The position numbers were made by a program, and so were the translations under genes. Below, piece after piece: positions 21,091-30,065 of a DNA stretch of 64,000 bases (position 1 is its first letter; every line of letters begins with the position of its first letter). The notes below the pieces were generated by a model. That model worked only from the letters and a program-made list of their open reading frames with translations, was not told where the DNA came from and ran no database searches. The stretch is from Motiliproteus sp. SC1-56 (lineage in GTDB: Bacteria > Pseudomonadota > Gammaproteobacteria > Pseudomonadales > Balneatricaceae): contig NZ_JAEMGS010000001.1 in assembly GCF_017309075.1 (NCBI RefSeq), positions 310,001 through 374,000 on the forward strand. The letters are read 5' to 3'.

Positions 21091-21297
21091 TCTTGCTCCT
21101 TGTTTTTACCGACTGTCGGTGCCGGAAAAGTATAGTCAGGGTTGTCTTCTCCGGAGTCAGGGGGCAGGGGCAGTCAAAGCGGCCACGGATATTCGCCACG
21201 CGACTGATCGAAATCATCAAAAAATGTGGTCACGGGTGGAAATTGTGAGTAGTTTGTCCCTGAAGACTGTAAAGACTTTATCGGAAGAGGCGGCGGC

Positions 21298-23475
21298 TTG
21301 CCTTCTGCAGTGGTGACCCGAAAAACATTCATCTGCCTGCTGGTTTTCCTGCTCTTTGGCGGTATTGGCACCTACTGGACCCGGCTGGGTCAGGCGCTCT
21401 ATACCAACGAGCAGCGTTTCTACATGAGCGAGCTGGTCAACGGTCAGGCTTCTGCCATTGAGCGGCGCCTGACCCGTTCGCTCTCCGCCACCCGCATCCT
21501 GGCCCAGGCGGTGCGTCAGAACGGCGGGGCCTTTGCGGGCTTTGATGATTACGCCGCCGAGGTGCTGCGCTCGGTCGACGGTATCTCCAACCTGCAGCTG
21601 GCGCCGGGGGGCGTGGTTCGCCATGTCTATCCGCTGGCGGGAAACGAGGCGGTGCTGGGCCATGACATCCTGGCCGATGAGCAGCGCCGCTCCCTGGCGC
21701 TGCAGGCCATCGAGGAGCGCCGGCTGACCCTGGCCGGTCCCCTTAACCTGATCCAGGGCGGGGTGGGTCTGATCGGTCGTAACCCGGTGTTCCTGAGCGG
21801 CCCCGACGGGGAGACGTTCTGGGGCTTTGCCTCGGCCCTGGTCTCGCTGCGAGACCTGCTCCGGGTCACCGAGCTGGATCCCGAAGGGCGCAAGGGATAC
21901 AGCTACGAACTGAGTCGAAACAACCCAACATCCGGGGAAAGGGAAGTGTTTTCCCGTTCCTCCACGCCCCTCACCAAAGACAGCTACGCGGTGGATCTGG
22001 AGGTGCCGGGCGCCACCTGGCAACTGGTCATGAGCCGGTCCACGCCGACACCGAAGTGGCGCTCGACCACCGGTTATATCGCCAGCCTGTTGGCCGGGCT
22101 GCTGACCGCCTGGGTGGCCTACATTCTGCTGCGCCAGCCCGAGCGGCTGCGGCAAATCGTCAAGGAAAAGACCTATGCCCTGGAGCGGCTCGCATTTCAT
22201 GACCATCTCACCGAGCTGGCCAACCGCCGGCAGTTGAGCGAGCAGCTGGACCGGGTGGTGCGCGAGCACGAGCGCTATCGTCAGCCGGCGGCGCTGATGT
22301 ACCTGGACCTGGATGACTTCAAGCGGGTCAACGACACCCAGGGCCACGACGCCGGCGATGCGCTCCTGCGAAAGATCGCCGAGCGCCTGAGGGGCTGTGT
22401 GCGCACCAGCGACCTGGTGGCCCGTCTGGGTGGCGACGAATTCGGGATTCTGCTGCTGGACGCCGAGTCGGTGCGTGACGTCAGCCGTATTGCCGAGAAG
22501 CTGATTGAAACCGTTGAGCGCCCCGTGGTGCTGGGCAGCCGTGCGGTGAACGTCTCCACCTCCGTCGGGATCACCCTGTTTCCCGCCGACGGCGACAGCG
22601 TCGCGGCCATCATGAGTAACGCCGACATGGCGATGTACGCGGCGAAGAAAGCCGGTAAGCGCAACTTCAGCTTCTATGACCGCGGCTTGCAGGCCGAGGC
22701 CCTGGCCCGCATGCAACTTGAAGAAGATCTGAACGAGGCCATCGCCCGGGAAGAGTTCGTGCTGCACTACCAGCCGATCATCGACCTGAAAAGCGGCGAG
22801 ACCCGTGGCTACGAGGCCCTGATCCGGTGGCAGCACCCCCGGGACGGTCTGCTCTATCCGGATCGCTTTATCTGCCTCGCCGAGGAGACCGGCAAGATCA
22901 CCCAGATCGGTTACTGGGTGATCCGCGAGGCCTGCCGCCAGTTAAAGGCGAGTGATGTTGCTCGGGAGGGGCGTTTTGGAATTGCCATCAACCTTTCGCC
23001 CAAGCAGTTCAAGGACCCGCTGTTGCTCGACAACATTCGGCGCATTGTCGAGGACGCCGGTATCGAGGCACGGCGCCTGGAGATCGAAGTCACCGAATCC
23101 TGCGTGATGGAGAATGTTGACGAGGCTGTCGCTACCTTGCGCCAGCTTCGGGAGATCGGGGTCTCGGCGGCGATCGATGACTTCGGCACCGGCTACTCGT
23201 CCTTGGCCCTGCTGAAACAGCTCCCCGTGGAACGGCTCAAGATTGATAAGAGCTTTGTCCAGGATCTGGAAACGGATCCCAGCGACAAGAAAATCGTCCA
23301 GGCGTTGATCTCCATGTCCCACAAACTGCAACTCAAGGTGGTGGCCGAGGGGATCGAGACCTCCGAGCAGCGGCGTTTGCTCAAGGGGTATGGCTGCGAC
23401 CTGGGACAGGGCTTTCTGATCAGTCGGCCGGCTCCCTGGCCGGTCCAGATCAAGGCGCGGAAGGCCTCCTCGTAA
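21298..23475 (+). CDS. CHASE-domain GGDEF/EAL cyclic-di-GMP protein
   Basis: A 725-residue inner-membrane sensor. An N-terminal helix (about 7-25), a periplasmic CHASE-like domain (about 40-250) and a second helix (about 262-280) precede a GGDEF domain with intact GGDEF (378-382) and an RTSD I-site five residues upstream, then an EAL domain with EAL at 506-508 and the DDFGTGYSS loop. Both domains look catalytically complete, so it could make or break cyclic-di-GMP. The start is a TTG preceded by GGAAGAGG; GTG codons at 21310 and 21313 are alternatives. Confidence 0.9.
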   Translation: MPSAVVTRKTFICLLVFLLFGGIGTYWTRLGQALYTNEQRFYMSELVNGQASAIERRLTRSLSATRILAQAVRQNGGAFAGFDDYAAEVLRSVDGISNLQLAPGGVVRHVYPLAGNEAVLGHDILADEQRRSLALQAIEERRLTLAGPLNLIQGGVGLIGRNPVFLSGPDGETFWGFASALVSLRDLLRVTELDPEGRKGYSYELSRNNPTSGEREVFSRSSTPLTKDSYAVDLEVPGATWQLVMSRSTPTPKWRSTTGYIASLLAGLLTAWVAYILLRQPERLRQIVKEKTYALERLAFHDHLTELANRRQLSEQLDRVVREHERYRQPAALMYLDLDDFKRVNDTQGHDAGDALLRKIAERLRGCVRTSDLVARLGGDEFGILLLDAESVRDVSRIAEKLIETVERPVVLGSRAVNVSTSVGITLFPADGDSVAAIMSNADMAMYAAKKAGKRNFSFYDRGLQAEALARMQLEEDLNEAIAREEFVLHYQPIIDLKSGETRGYEALIRWQHPRDGLLYPDRFICLAEETGKITQIGYWVIREACRQLKASDVAREGRFGIAINLSPKQFKDPLLLDNIRRIVEDAGIEARRLEIEVTESCVMENVDEAVATLRQLREIGVSAAIDDFGTGYSSLALLKQLPVERLKIDKSFVQDLETDPSDKKIVQALISMSHKLQLKVVAEGIETSEQRRLLKGYGCDLGQGFLISRPAPWPVQIKARKASS

Positions 23476-23586
23476 CCCTCACCGGGGCCGCTCCCGGGTC
23501 TACACTGATCGATGCGGCCTGGGCTCGGTTGTCGCTGTGGGCGGGCCCTGGCCCCTGATTTCAGCTGCGAACTTTCCGAGACTGCC

Positions 23587-24540
23587 GTGAGCGAACCAAG
23601 CAGGCCCTGGTGGGCTTTCCCCGCGCTGATCAGCCTGTGTGGCGTCAGCGGCGCCGAGCCCTTCCCGGCCGAAACCGCCTTGCGCCTGGGTGTTGGTGTC
23701 AGCCAGCATGAATTCGACTGGTCGATCGCCGGTAACCTGGCCGGCAGCGACCCCAATATTCTTTCGGAGTTGATTTGGCGGGATGTTCAGATGGTCGAGC
23801 TGGAGGCGGGGTTGCGGCTCAATCTGGGCAAGGCCGTTGAGAAGCCTCCGTTTTTTGTTCTTATCGAGGGCTGCTACGGCTGGATTTATGACGGGGATAA
23901 CCGGGACAGCGACTTCCTGGCGGACAACCGGGAGCAGGAGTTCCTGCGTACTGAAAATCGCGCCGATGATGGCGCCTCCTGGCACCTGAGCCTGGCGCTG
24001 GGGGTCGATTTCCTGCCCTTGCCGCGGCTGCGGCTGTCCCCTTACCTGGGCTACGGTTACCGGGAGCTGGCGTTGGTTATTACCGACGGCAACCAGACCC
24101 TCAACACCTTGGGCGAGGAGCTGGGCCCCTTCGCGGGGTTGGACAGTACCTATGATGCAACGTGGCGCGGGCCTTTCCTGGGAATCGGCGCCGTTTTCGC
24201 CTACTCCGAGCGCTGGCAGTGGTTCGCTGAAGCCCGCTATTCCTGGGATGATGACTACTCGGCCACCGCCGACTGGAACCTGAGGCCTGATTTTGCCCAT
24301 CCCGAGAGCTTTGTACAGGATACCCGCGGCAGCGGCCTCGGCCTGGAGCTGGGAGCGGCTTACCGGCTGGCCGGTGATGACCCGGCACGGCTCAGGCTTA
24401 CCCTCAGCCGCCAGCGCTGGCGCGGTGCGCCGGGGCTGGATACGGTGTTTTTTGCCGATGGCGGGGTGACCCGCACGCGGCTCAATGGCGTCGACTGGAG
24501 CCGCACCGCTCTGGTGGTGAGCTACCAGCGCAGCTTTTAG
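23587..24540 (+). CDS. Predicted outer-membrane beta-barrel protein
   Basis: About 317 residues from a GTG at 23587, chosen because a signal-peptide-like segment (about 6-25, SLCGVSGA) follows. The rest alternates polar and hydrophobic residues in strand-like runs (SPYLGYGYREL, WQWFAEARYSW, RLRLTLSRQRW) and ends in a phenylalanine (SYQRSF), the usual beta-barrel insertion signal. Overall shape resembles omptin-like or surface-barrel proteins, but no catalytic motif was identified. The start is uncertain because the ribosome-binding site is weak. The next gene, a lipoprotein, begins 31 bases later. Confidence 0.7.
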   Translation: MSEPSRPWWAFPALISLCGVSGAEPFPAETALRLGVGVSQHEFDWSIAGNLAGSDPNILSELIWRDVQMVELEAGLRLNLGKAVEKPPFFVLIEGCYGWIYDGDNRDSDFLADNREQEFLRTENRADDGASWHLSLALGVDFLPLPRLRLSPYLGYGYRELALVITDGNQTLNTLGEELGPFAGLDSTYDATWRGPFLGIGAVFAYSERWQWFAEARYSWDDDYSATADWNLRPDFAHPESFVQDTRGSGLGLELGAAYRLAGDDPARLRLTLSRQRWRGAPGLDTVFFADGGVTRTRLNGVDWSRTALVVSYQRSF

Positions 24541-24571
24541 GGGCAGGCCGGTAAGGGCAGGGGGAAGCGGG

Positions 24572-25180
24572 ATGGCAACTGGGATCGTAAGCGGCATGGC
24601 GACCAAGGGGGCAGCCTGGCTGGGGCTTCTTCTCGGTCTCCTTCTGCTGGCCGGTTGCAGCAGCGTCTCGGTCCTGGTGGATTACGACGAGGGGGCCGCT
24701 TTCGACGGTTTTGAACGTTATGTCTGGTTGGCTCCGGAGGTGGGCGAGGGGGCCGCGCGGATCTACAACAGCCCGTTGGCGGTGCGGCGGGTGCAGGAGG
24801 CGGTGGAAGCGATCCTGCAGGCCCGCGGGCTGCGGCCCGGCAGCGGGCAGGCAGGCCTCGGCGTTCAGCTTCACTTGCAGCTCGAACCACGCACGGAGCT
24901 GCAGGGGTACGAGAGCTTCGTGGGGCTGGGTGGCTGCCTGGGATGCAGCCAACTCGGCGGCAGCGTGCACTGGACGGCCCGGGATTACCGGGCGCTGGTC
25001 CTGACCCTGGACCTGGTGAAGCTGCCCGAGCAGGCGTTGATCTGGCGGGGGGTGGGGGAGCGGCGCGCAGACGGTTTTTCCGACCCGGCCGGTTACCGCC
25101 GCTTTACCGAAAAAATGGTGGGGGCGATTTTGGAACGGTTGCCGCCCCAATTGGGGCGCCCGGTGGAAGGCGCCCCCTGA
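24572..25180 (+). CDS. Lipoprotein of the DUF4136 type
   Basis: A 202-residue protein with a lipoprotein signal: a hydrophobic run (LGLLLGLLLLAGC) ends in a lipobox whose cysteine becomes the N-terminus. The mature part matches the DUF4136 pattern, with VLVDYDEGAAFDGFERYVW at the beginning and a C-terminal segment in which a short helix ends near LERLPP. No function is established for the family; it is usually outer-membrane-anchored. It follows the barrel protein closely and may be co-transcribed with it. An alternative ATG lies at 24596. Confidence 0.78.
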   Translation: MATGIVSGMATKGAAWLGLLLGLLLLAGCSSVSVLVDYDEGAAFDGFERYVWLAPEVGEGAARIYNSPLAVRRVQEAVEAILQARGLRPGSGQAGLGVQLHLQLEPRTELQGYESFVGLGGCLGCSQLGGSVHWTARDYRALVLTLDLVKLPEQALIWRGVGERRADGFSDPAGYRRFTEKMVGAILERLPPQLGRPVEGAP

Positions 25181-25195
25181 GGCCTTAGCACCGGG

Positions 25196-25525
25196 CTACA
25201 GGCTGAAGCCGTCGCTGGAGGAGGGGACCTTCATCTCCGGAATGTTGGAGCGTTGTTTGGCCGCGGCCTTGCCGGCGGTGGCGGGTGTGTCGCCGCGCAG
25301 GGCTTCGATCAGCTCGTGCTTGTTCTGCGCCATGAACAGGCACAGGTCGCCCCGCTCGCTCTCCCCCAGCTTGAAGCCCAGGTCCTTCTTGCTAAGGATG
25401 CCGTCTAGCCGGGTGGCGGTGTCGAAGATCAGATCCCATTTTTCGGCATCCTTGGGATCGGTGATCCGCATCTTCTCCTTGCCGTTTATCTCGTATATGA
25501 AAACGGTCTTGCGTTGAAAATTCAT
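25196..25525 (-). CDS. YebG-like protein
   Basis: A 109-residue cytoplasmic protein. Residues 1-77 follow the YebG pattern: an N-terminal strand pair with NGKEKM, then a helix with DAEKWDLIFDTATRL and a second with LFMAQNKHELIEAL. E. coli YebG is a DNA-damage-inducible protein of unclear role. I looked for a LexA box (CTGT-N8-ACAG) upstream and saw none. A TATACT -10 lies on the minus strand near 25570, overlapping a short palindrome (AGCCCC-AA-GGGGCT). Family assignment is by pattern only. Confidence 0.6.
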   Translation of the reverse strand: MNFQRKTVFIYEINGKEKMRITDPKDAEKWDLIFDTATRLDGILSKKDLGFKLGESERGDLCLFMAQNKHELIEALRGDTPATAGKAAAKQRSNIPEMKVPSSSDGFSL

Positions 25526-25570
25526 CTCGGTACTCCAACTGGTTCGGGCGGTTCGCGATGCAGGGAGTAT

Positions 25571-25584
25571 AGCCCCAAGGGGCT
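25571..25584. promoter_or_regulatory. Operator-like inverted repeat in the yebG-like promoter
   Basis: AGCCCC-AA-GGGGCT lies just upstream of a minus-strand TATACT, in the space between -10 and -35. It may be a repressor site or a chance repeat. Confidence 0.3.
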
Positions 25585-25604
25585 AAACGACCGTTTGACT
25601 AAAA

Positions 25605-26360
25605 TCAGCCTGAGGTTAAATGCTGCCAGGATTCCTTGATCAAGCCCCGCACCTGTTGGGTCAGTCCCTCGGTGGGGCGACCGGCGGCGCGCAGGCGCTC
25701 GGCAACGCTGGTGGAAACGGTTGGGTCGTAGTGCCGCGAATCTCCCGCCAGGCGATAAAACCGGTTGACCTGTTCGGTGCCGGCGGCGGCATCGCTCTCT
25801 ACCATCAGCATAGCCTGTGCCAGAACGGCATTTTTAATCCCCTTTGCCCGGGCGGCGATCAGGCGCTGGGCGGTGCCGGTCACCTTCAGCCCATCGATGT
25901 TGAGATTGTAACGCCCGTCGCAGTAAGCACCGGCGACCGCCCCGTATTGGGTCTTCAGGCCCAGGGCCGACAGGGCGCCGCGCAGTGGCTCGCACAGGGC
26001 CTGGTACGCCTGGTCGAGGTCGTAGCGGCCATCGCGGTGCTGGGCAAACACGAGGCTGAAGTGGAGAATGCCGGGCCCGTGGGGCACCGCGGTACCGCCG
26101 CTTTCCCGCACGATGACCGGCCAGCCCTCGTCGGCCAGCAGGCGACAGGCGGCTTCGAATTGGGGCAGGCGGGTTTCGCGGCGGGTGACCACCAGGCAAC
26201 GCGGGTTCTCCCAGAGCCGGGCCACGGCTGTCCCTTCGCCCCGGGCCAGCGCCTGAACCAGCTGGGTATCGCGGGCAAGGGCCGCCCCCGGCGCCTCGCC
26301 GAGGGGCTCCTCTATCCAGCGCCAGGGGCGGTGGTGGGTGAAAAACGGGTCGAGGGACAT
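25605..26360 (-). CDS. Lipoate/octanoate transferase or ligase family protein
   Basis: A 251-residue BPL/LPL-domain protein. It has RESGGTAVPHGPG (about 85-97, the acyl-adenylate/lipoyl-binding loop) and the catalytic Lys159 in LKVTGTAQR. A cysteine at 147, twelve residues before that lysine, lies about where LipM and LipL carry their nucleophile. That would favour an octanoyl- or lipoyl-transferase over an ATP-dependent ligase, though the alignment is by eye. Lipoate attachment to 2-oxoacid dehydrogenases or the glycine cleavage system is the likely pathway. No neighbouring lipA or lipB is in the window. Confidence 0.8.
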   Translation of the reverse strand: MSLDPFFTHHRPWRWIEEPLGEAPGAALARDTQLVQALARGEGTAVARLWENPRCLVVTRRETRLPQFEAACRLLADEGWPVIVRESGGTAVPHGPGILHFSLVFAQHRDGRYDLDQAYQALCEPLRGALSALGLKTQYGAVAGAYCDGRYNLNIDGLKVTGTAQRLIAARAKGIKNAVLAQAMLMVESDAAAGTEQVNRFYRLAGDSRHYDPTVSTSVAERLRAAGRPTEGLTQQVRGLIKESWQHLTSG

Positions 26361-26440
26361 GGGCGTAACGAGCCTGGCCGCTTTAACGGCTAAGTATAGG
26401 GGAGCTCGCTTGGTTGTAGGGGCTCAGCGGGTAGCCGGGG

Positions 26441-27235
26441 TTAGCCCGCGGCGATCCGCCGGTTGACCTGGTCGGTGAGGGCGCTGAAGCACTCCTGGGT
26501 GATCACCTCGTAGTCTTCGCGCAGGTGGCGGTAGTTGAGCTGCCGGGAGTTGCCGGTCTCGAGGTAGCGCAGCAGGCGCTGGCGCTCGTGCGCCAGAGGC
26601 GCGATATAGGGAATGCCCTCGCGCAGGCACTGGCTGTAATCGGGGAGCGCGGTATCCAGAATGATCTGCTGGAGTTCATCGGCCATGCCGAGGCGGCTGC
26701 GGCGCATGATTTCCTGGTAACTGTCTACCGCCAGTCGGGCGATGATCTCCCGCTCTTCCGGGTGCAGTCCCTGCCCCAGGGAGGTGCTTTGAAGAAGGTT
26801 GCGAATATGCGCGCCAGCCTGCTTGCGGGCCTCTCGCAACGGGTCGCCGACGATCGTTGCCGCTGCCGGCGCGTTGGGGGTTTGAGACTGGATAAGCAGC
26901 AGTTCGCGATCGACGGCAAGTTGCTTCAGTTCCTCCTCGTCCGCGCCCAGCTCGTCTGCCAGCTTGCGGTTTTCGGCCTTGAGGGTATTGATGACCCGCT
27001 CTTCCAGCGAGCGGTCACCGTCTGACAGGCTGGCCGGGTGCTGGAGGCTGTTGTCGCTGGCGCGTGTTTCGCTGCGCATCCAGCTTTCCTCTTCGCTGGG
27101 TGGAGCGGGCTCGCTGGCACCCATCCCGGCTGAGCGGTCCTGAGGGTCGGGCACCACTGCCTGCACGGTGAAGGCCAGGGCGATCGCCGCCACGGTAAGA
27201 AGTCCGATAAGCCAGCTGAGGATGCGTTGGGCCAT
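26441..27235 (-). CDS. Membrane-anchored coiled-coil protein, unknown
   Basis: A 264-residue protein with one N-terminal membrane helix (about 8-28), a low-complexity acidic/serine linker (about 29-75), a coiled coil (about 78-115) and a helical C-terminal region. It probably sits in the inner membrane with the bulk in the periplasm. A TATAAT -10 lies 50 bases upstream of the ATG on the minus strand (27285-27290), with a poor TTCAGC -35. No family was recognised. Confidence 0.65.
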   Translation of the reverse strand: MAQRILSWLIGLLTVAAIALAFTVQAVVPDPQDRSAGMGASEPAPPSEEESWMRSETRASDNSLQHPASLSDGDRSLEERVINTLKAENRKLADELGADEEELKQLAVDRELLLIQSQTPNAPAAATIVGDPLREARKQAGAHIRNLLQSTSLGQGLHPEEREIIARLAVDSYQEIMRRSRLGMADELQQIILDTALPDYSQCLREGIPYIAPLAHERQRLLRYLETGNSRQLNYRHLREDYEVITQECFSALTDQVNRRIAAG

Positions 27236-27284
27236 AAGAAAGCGGTGCTACCTGTTGGTCGGTCCCCTGAATTGGGTTGATGGA

Positions 27285-27290
27285 ATTATA
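27285..27290 (-). promoter_or_regulatory. Candidate -10 box for the 26441-27235 gene
   Basis: Reads TATAAT on the minus strand, 50 bases before the ATG; the hexamer 17 bases upstream is TTCAGC, a weak -35. Confidence 0.4.
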
Positions 27291-27333
27291 AGGGGCTGAG
27301 TCCCGGGGCTGAAGGCGGGGTTTTTGTCCCAGA

Positions 27334-27579
27334 TCATGGAAGGCGGTCTTGCAGGGGGGAGGGCCAGCGGGGGACGTGGTTTTTCAACTGCCGGTAAGCG
27401 CGGGACATGCGCTCCATCTGGGCTCGCTGCTCCTCGTTACAGCGGGCGTTGATTTCCTGTTCGATGCGCTGGCAGGCCTTGATGACGTGGATGGCGTCAA
27501 ATCCTGAACGCATCGCCTGAAGGTGCAACTGGTCCAGCTCAAACAGCACGTGGCCTATGTATTGCGAGGGTGCAGGCAC
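27334..27579 (-). CDS. Small helical protein, unknown
   Basis: About 81 residues from a GTG at 27579. The frame remains open upstream but the sequence there is AT-rich and unlike coding sequence, while this part uses the codons typical of neighbours (GAG, CTG, ATC, CGC). The product is amphipathic and helical (LFELDQLHLQ, then IKACQRIEQEINARCNEEQRAQMERM). An ATG at about 27671 is another possible start. No family was recognised, and the call rests on codon pattern. Confidence 0.5.
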   Translation of the reverse strand: MPAPSQYIGHVLFELDQLHLQAMRSGFDAIHVIKACQRIEQEINARCNEEQRAQMERMSRAYRQLKNHVPRWPSPLQDRLP

Positions 27580-27744
27580 GGAAAACTCGGTTGTTTTTAT
27601 TATCAGGCCTCCAATCTGCCACAGTGCCCGGAAAGTTGGGATTGGAAAAAATCTGAAATTCAGCGCCATCGGCAGGCTGTCGATAAGTTTGTGATTTTTG
27701 GCATTTTTTCTATTCTTTAGAAAAAGAGACTTGGAGGTTCGCGG

Positions 27745-28362
27745 GTGAAGAGGTGGATGCCGCTGTTCGGTTTGTCGCTGGTACTGGGGTGCAGTGGGCC
27801 TGCGGTGGAGGCGCCGCCGCAGAGCCGGCATCTTCATGATCGCGAACCGCTTTTGACCGAAGACCAGTATGCCGAGGGTAAAAGACGGGCGCTGGCCAAG
27901 GCGGTGAAAGCGGTGGAAGGCCGGGGACTGGTCTTCAACGGCGAGACCGAATATGTCTACCTCTCGGACTTTCAGTTCGACCCTTCGGTCATCCGCTTTC
28001 GCGCTGGCACTATCACCCGGGTGCGGCTCAATAATATTGCCCGCGTTACCCACTATTTCGGCGGCGAGGAGTTCTTTCAATACGGGGCAGAGGTGGTCAA
28101 TATACTCGGCACCGATGTGCCCACCATCGACCATATTCCCGTGCCACCGCTCTCCAGCCGGGATATCTACCTTTATATAAAAGATCCCGGACGCTACTCC
28201 CTGCACTGCTTCGTACCGACCCACCAGCGCCAGGGAATGGAGGGGATCCTGGAGGTGCTGCCAGCGGCGACCTCGGAGGCCGCCGCCAGCGTTCCGGCGA
28301 TCCGTGCCCTGTGGTTGCGTGCGAGCACAAAAAAGGGAGGCCATGGGGCCTCCCTTGAGTAA
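27745..28362 (+). CDS. Cupredoxin-like copper lipoprotein
   Basis: A 205-residue protein starting at a GTG with GGAGG nine bases upstream. A lipobox (LVLGC, Cys near residue 16) predicts lipid anchoring. The C-terminal half follows a plastocyanin/cupredoxin pattern: a first His in ARVTHYF, then Cys, His and Met in GRYSLHCFVPTHQRQGM, the normal type-1 copper ligand order. A role in copper-based electron transfer or copper handling is therefore likely. The last 10 codons overlap a hairpin that serves ettA on the other strand. Confidence 0.72.
   Translation: MKRWMPLFGLSLVLGCSGPAVEAPPQSRHLHDREPLLTEDQYAEGKRRALAKAVKAVEGRGLVFNGETEYVYLSDFQFDPSVIRFRAGTITRVRLNNIARVTHYFGGEEFFQYGAEVVNILGTDVPTIDHIPVPPLSSRDIYLYIKDPGRYSLHCFVPTHQRQGMEGILEVLPAATSEAAASVPAIRALWLRASTKKGGHGASLE
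28329..28356 (-). terminator. ettA terminator lying inside the neighbouring coding end
   Basis: A 10-bp stem (AAGGGAGGCC with GGCCTCCCTT, loop ATGG) is followed, on the minus strand, by a run of T. It lies 51 bases past the ettA stop but inside the last codons of the cupredoxin-like gene on the plus strand. Confidence 0.8.
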
Positions 28363-28406
28363 CGGGCTTGGCGTAAAGGCTCAGTGCCCGGCGCCCAGGC
28401 TGAGCC

Positions 28407-30065
28407 TCAGGCGTCGATCTTCTTGTACTTGACCCGGTGCGGGGTGGTGTCCCCGATACGCTTGACCAGATCGGCCTCGTACTCGGTGTAGTTACCCTCG
28501 AAGAAGACCGCTTTGCTGTCCCCTTCGTATGCCAGGATATGGGTGGCGATCCGGTCCAGGAACCAGCGGTCGTGGGAGATCACCACGGCGCAGCCGGGGA
28601 AGGCCAGGAGGGCTTCTTCCAGTGCGCGCAGGGTCTCCACATCCAGGTCGTTGGTGGGCTCGTCCAGCAGCAGTACGTTGCCGCCCTCCTTGAGCAGCTT
28701 GGCCAGGTGCAGGCGGTTGCGCTCGCCCCCGGAGAGGTCCTTGACGAACTTCTGCTGGTCGCCCCCCTTGAAGTTGAAGCGGCCGGCGTAAGCCCGGGCC
28801 GGCACCTGGTAATTGCCCACGGTGATGATGTCGTTGCCGTCGGAAATCTCGTCGAAAACGGTCTTGGTGCCGTCCAGGTCGCGCATCTGGTCGACGTACG
28901 CCAGTTTGACGGTCTCGCCGATCACCACCTCGCCCTGGTCCGGCTGCTCGGTACCGGCGATCATGCGGAATAGGGTCGACTTACCGGCGCCGTTGCCGCC
29001 GATGACGCCGACGATGGCGCCCTGGGGAATGCTCAGGCTGAGGTCATCGATCAATACCTTGTCACCGTAGGCCTTAGTGACCCCGTGCAGTTCGATCACC
29101 TTGTCGCCCAGACGCGGTCCCGGCGGAATGTAGATCTCCTGGGTCTCGTTGCGCTTCTGGAACTCCTGGGAGTTCATCTCCTCGAACTGCTTAAGGCGGG
29201 CCTTGGACTTGGACTGACGCCCCTTGGCGCCCTGGCGCACCCACTCCAGCTCCGCCTGAATGCTTTTGCGGTGGGCCGCCTCCTGCTTGGCCTCGATCTC
29301 CAGGCGCTGCTCCTTCTGCTCCAGCCAGGAGGAGTAGTTGCCTTCGTACGGAATGCCGTGGCCCCGGTCCAGCTCCAGGATCCAGCCGGCGGCGTTGTCC
29401 AGGAAGTAGCGGTCGTGGGTGATGGCGACGACGGTGCCGTTGAAGTCCACCAGGAAGCGTTCCAGCCAGGCGACGGATTCGGCGTCCAGGTGGTTGGTGG
29501 GCTCGTCCAGCAGCAGCATGTCGGGCTTCTGCAGCAGCAGGCGGCACAGGGCCACACGGCGGCGCTCACCCCCGGACAGGTGCTTGACGCTGGCTTCCCA
29601 GGGGGGCAGGCGCAGGGCGTCGGCGGCCACTTCCAGCTGGCGCTCAAGGTTGTGGGCATCGGTGGCCTGAATGATGTTTTCCAGCCGCGCCTGCTCCTCG
29701 GCCAGCTTGTCGAAGTCGGCCTCGGGATCGGCGTAGGCGGCGTAGATCTCGTCCAGCTTGGTCAGGGCTTCCTTAGCCTCGGAAACGCCCTCCTCGACCA
29801 CCTCGCGCACCGTTTTGCTGTCGTCCAGCTCGGGCTCCTGGGGCAGGTAGCCGATGTTGATGCCCGGCTGCGGGCGTGCTTCACCGTTATAGTCTTTATC
29901 GACACCCGCCATGATCCGCAACAGGGTCGACTTACCGGCGCCGTTCAGACCCAGGACGCCGATTTTGGCGCCGGGGAAAAATGAGAGCGAGATGTCCTTG
30001 AGGATTTCCTTCTTGGGCGGGACGATTTTGCCCACCCGGTTCATGCTGTAGACGAACTGTGCCAC
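28407..30065 (-). CDS. ettA: Energy-dependent translational throttle protein EttA
   Basis: ABC-F ATPase that binds the ribosomal E site and gates the first elongation step according to ATP/ADP ratio. The 552 residues contain two ABC domains with Walker A motifs (GLNGAGKST at about 39-47, GGNGAGKST later), each followed by an LSGGE signature, joined by a linker with the EttA arm. It is the last gene before its own terminator and does not need membrane partners. ATG at 30065 gives the usual MAQFVYSM start. Confidence 0.97.
   Translation of the reverse strand: MAQFVYSMNRVGKIVPPKKEILKDISLSFFPGAKIGVLGLNGAGKSTLLRIMAGVDKDYNGEARPQPGINIGYLPQEPELDDSKTVREVVEEGVSEAKEALTKLDEIYAAYADPEADFDKLAEEQARLENIIQATDAHNLERQLEVAADALRLPPWEASVKHLSGGERRRVALCRLLLQKPDMLLLDEPTNHLDAESVAWLERFLVDFNGTVVAITHDRYFLDNAAGWILELDRGHGIPYEGNYSSWLEQKEQRLEIEAKQEAAHRKSIQAELEWVRQGAKGRQSKSKARLKQFEEMNSQEFQKRNETQEIYIPPGPRLGDKVIELHGVTKAYGDKVLIDDLSLSIPQGAIVGVIGGNGAGKSTLFRMIAGTEQPDQGEVVIGETVKLAYVDQMRDLDGTKTVFDEISDGNDIITVGNYQVPARAYAGRFNFKGGDQQKFVKDLSGGERNRLHLAKLLKEGGNVLLLDEPTNDLDVETLRALEEALLAFPGCAVVISHDRWFLDRIATHILAYEGDSKAVFFEGNYTEYEADLVKRIGDTTPHRVKYKKIDA

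Noticed and set aside
25526-25604. LexA box before the yebG-like gene
   Set aside because: No CTGT-N8-ACAG pattern was found in the promoter.
27580-28344. Upstream part of a long minus-strand frame over the cupredoxin-like gene
   Set aside because: Only the last 82 codons (27334-27579) look coding; the rest is antisense to the lipoprotein gene and AT-rich spacer.
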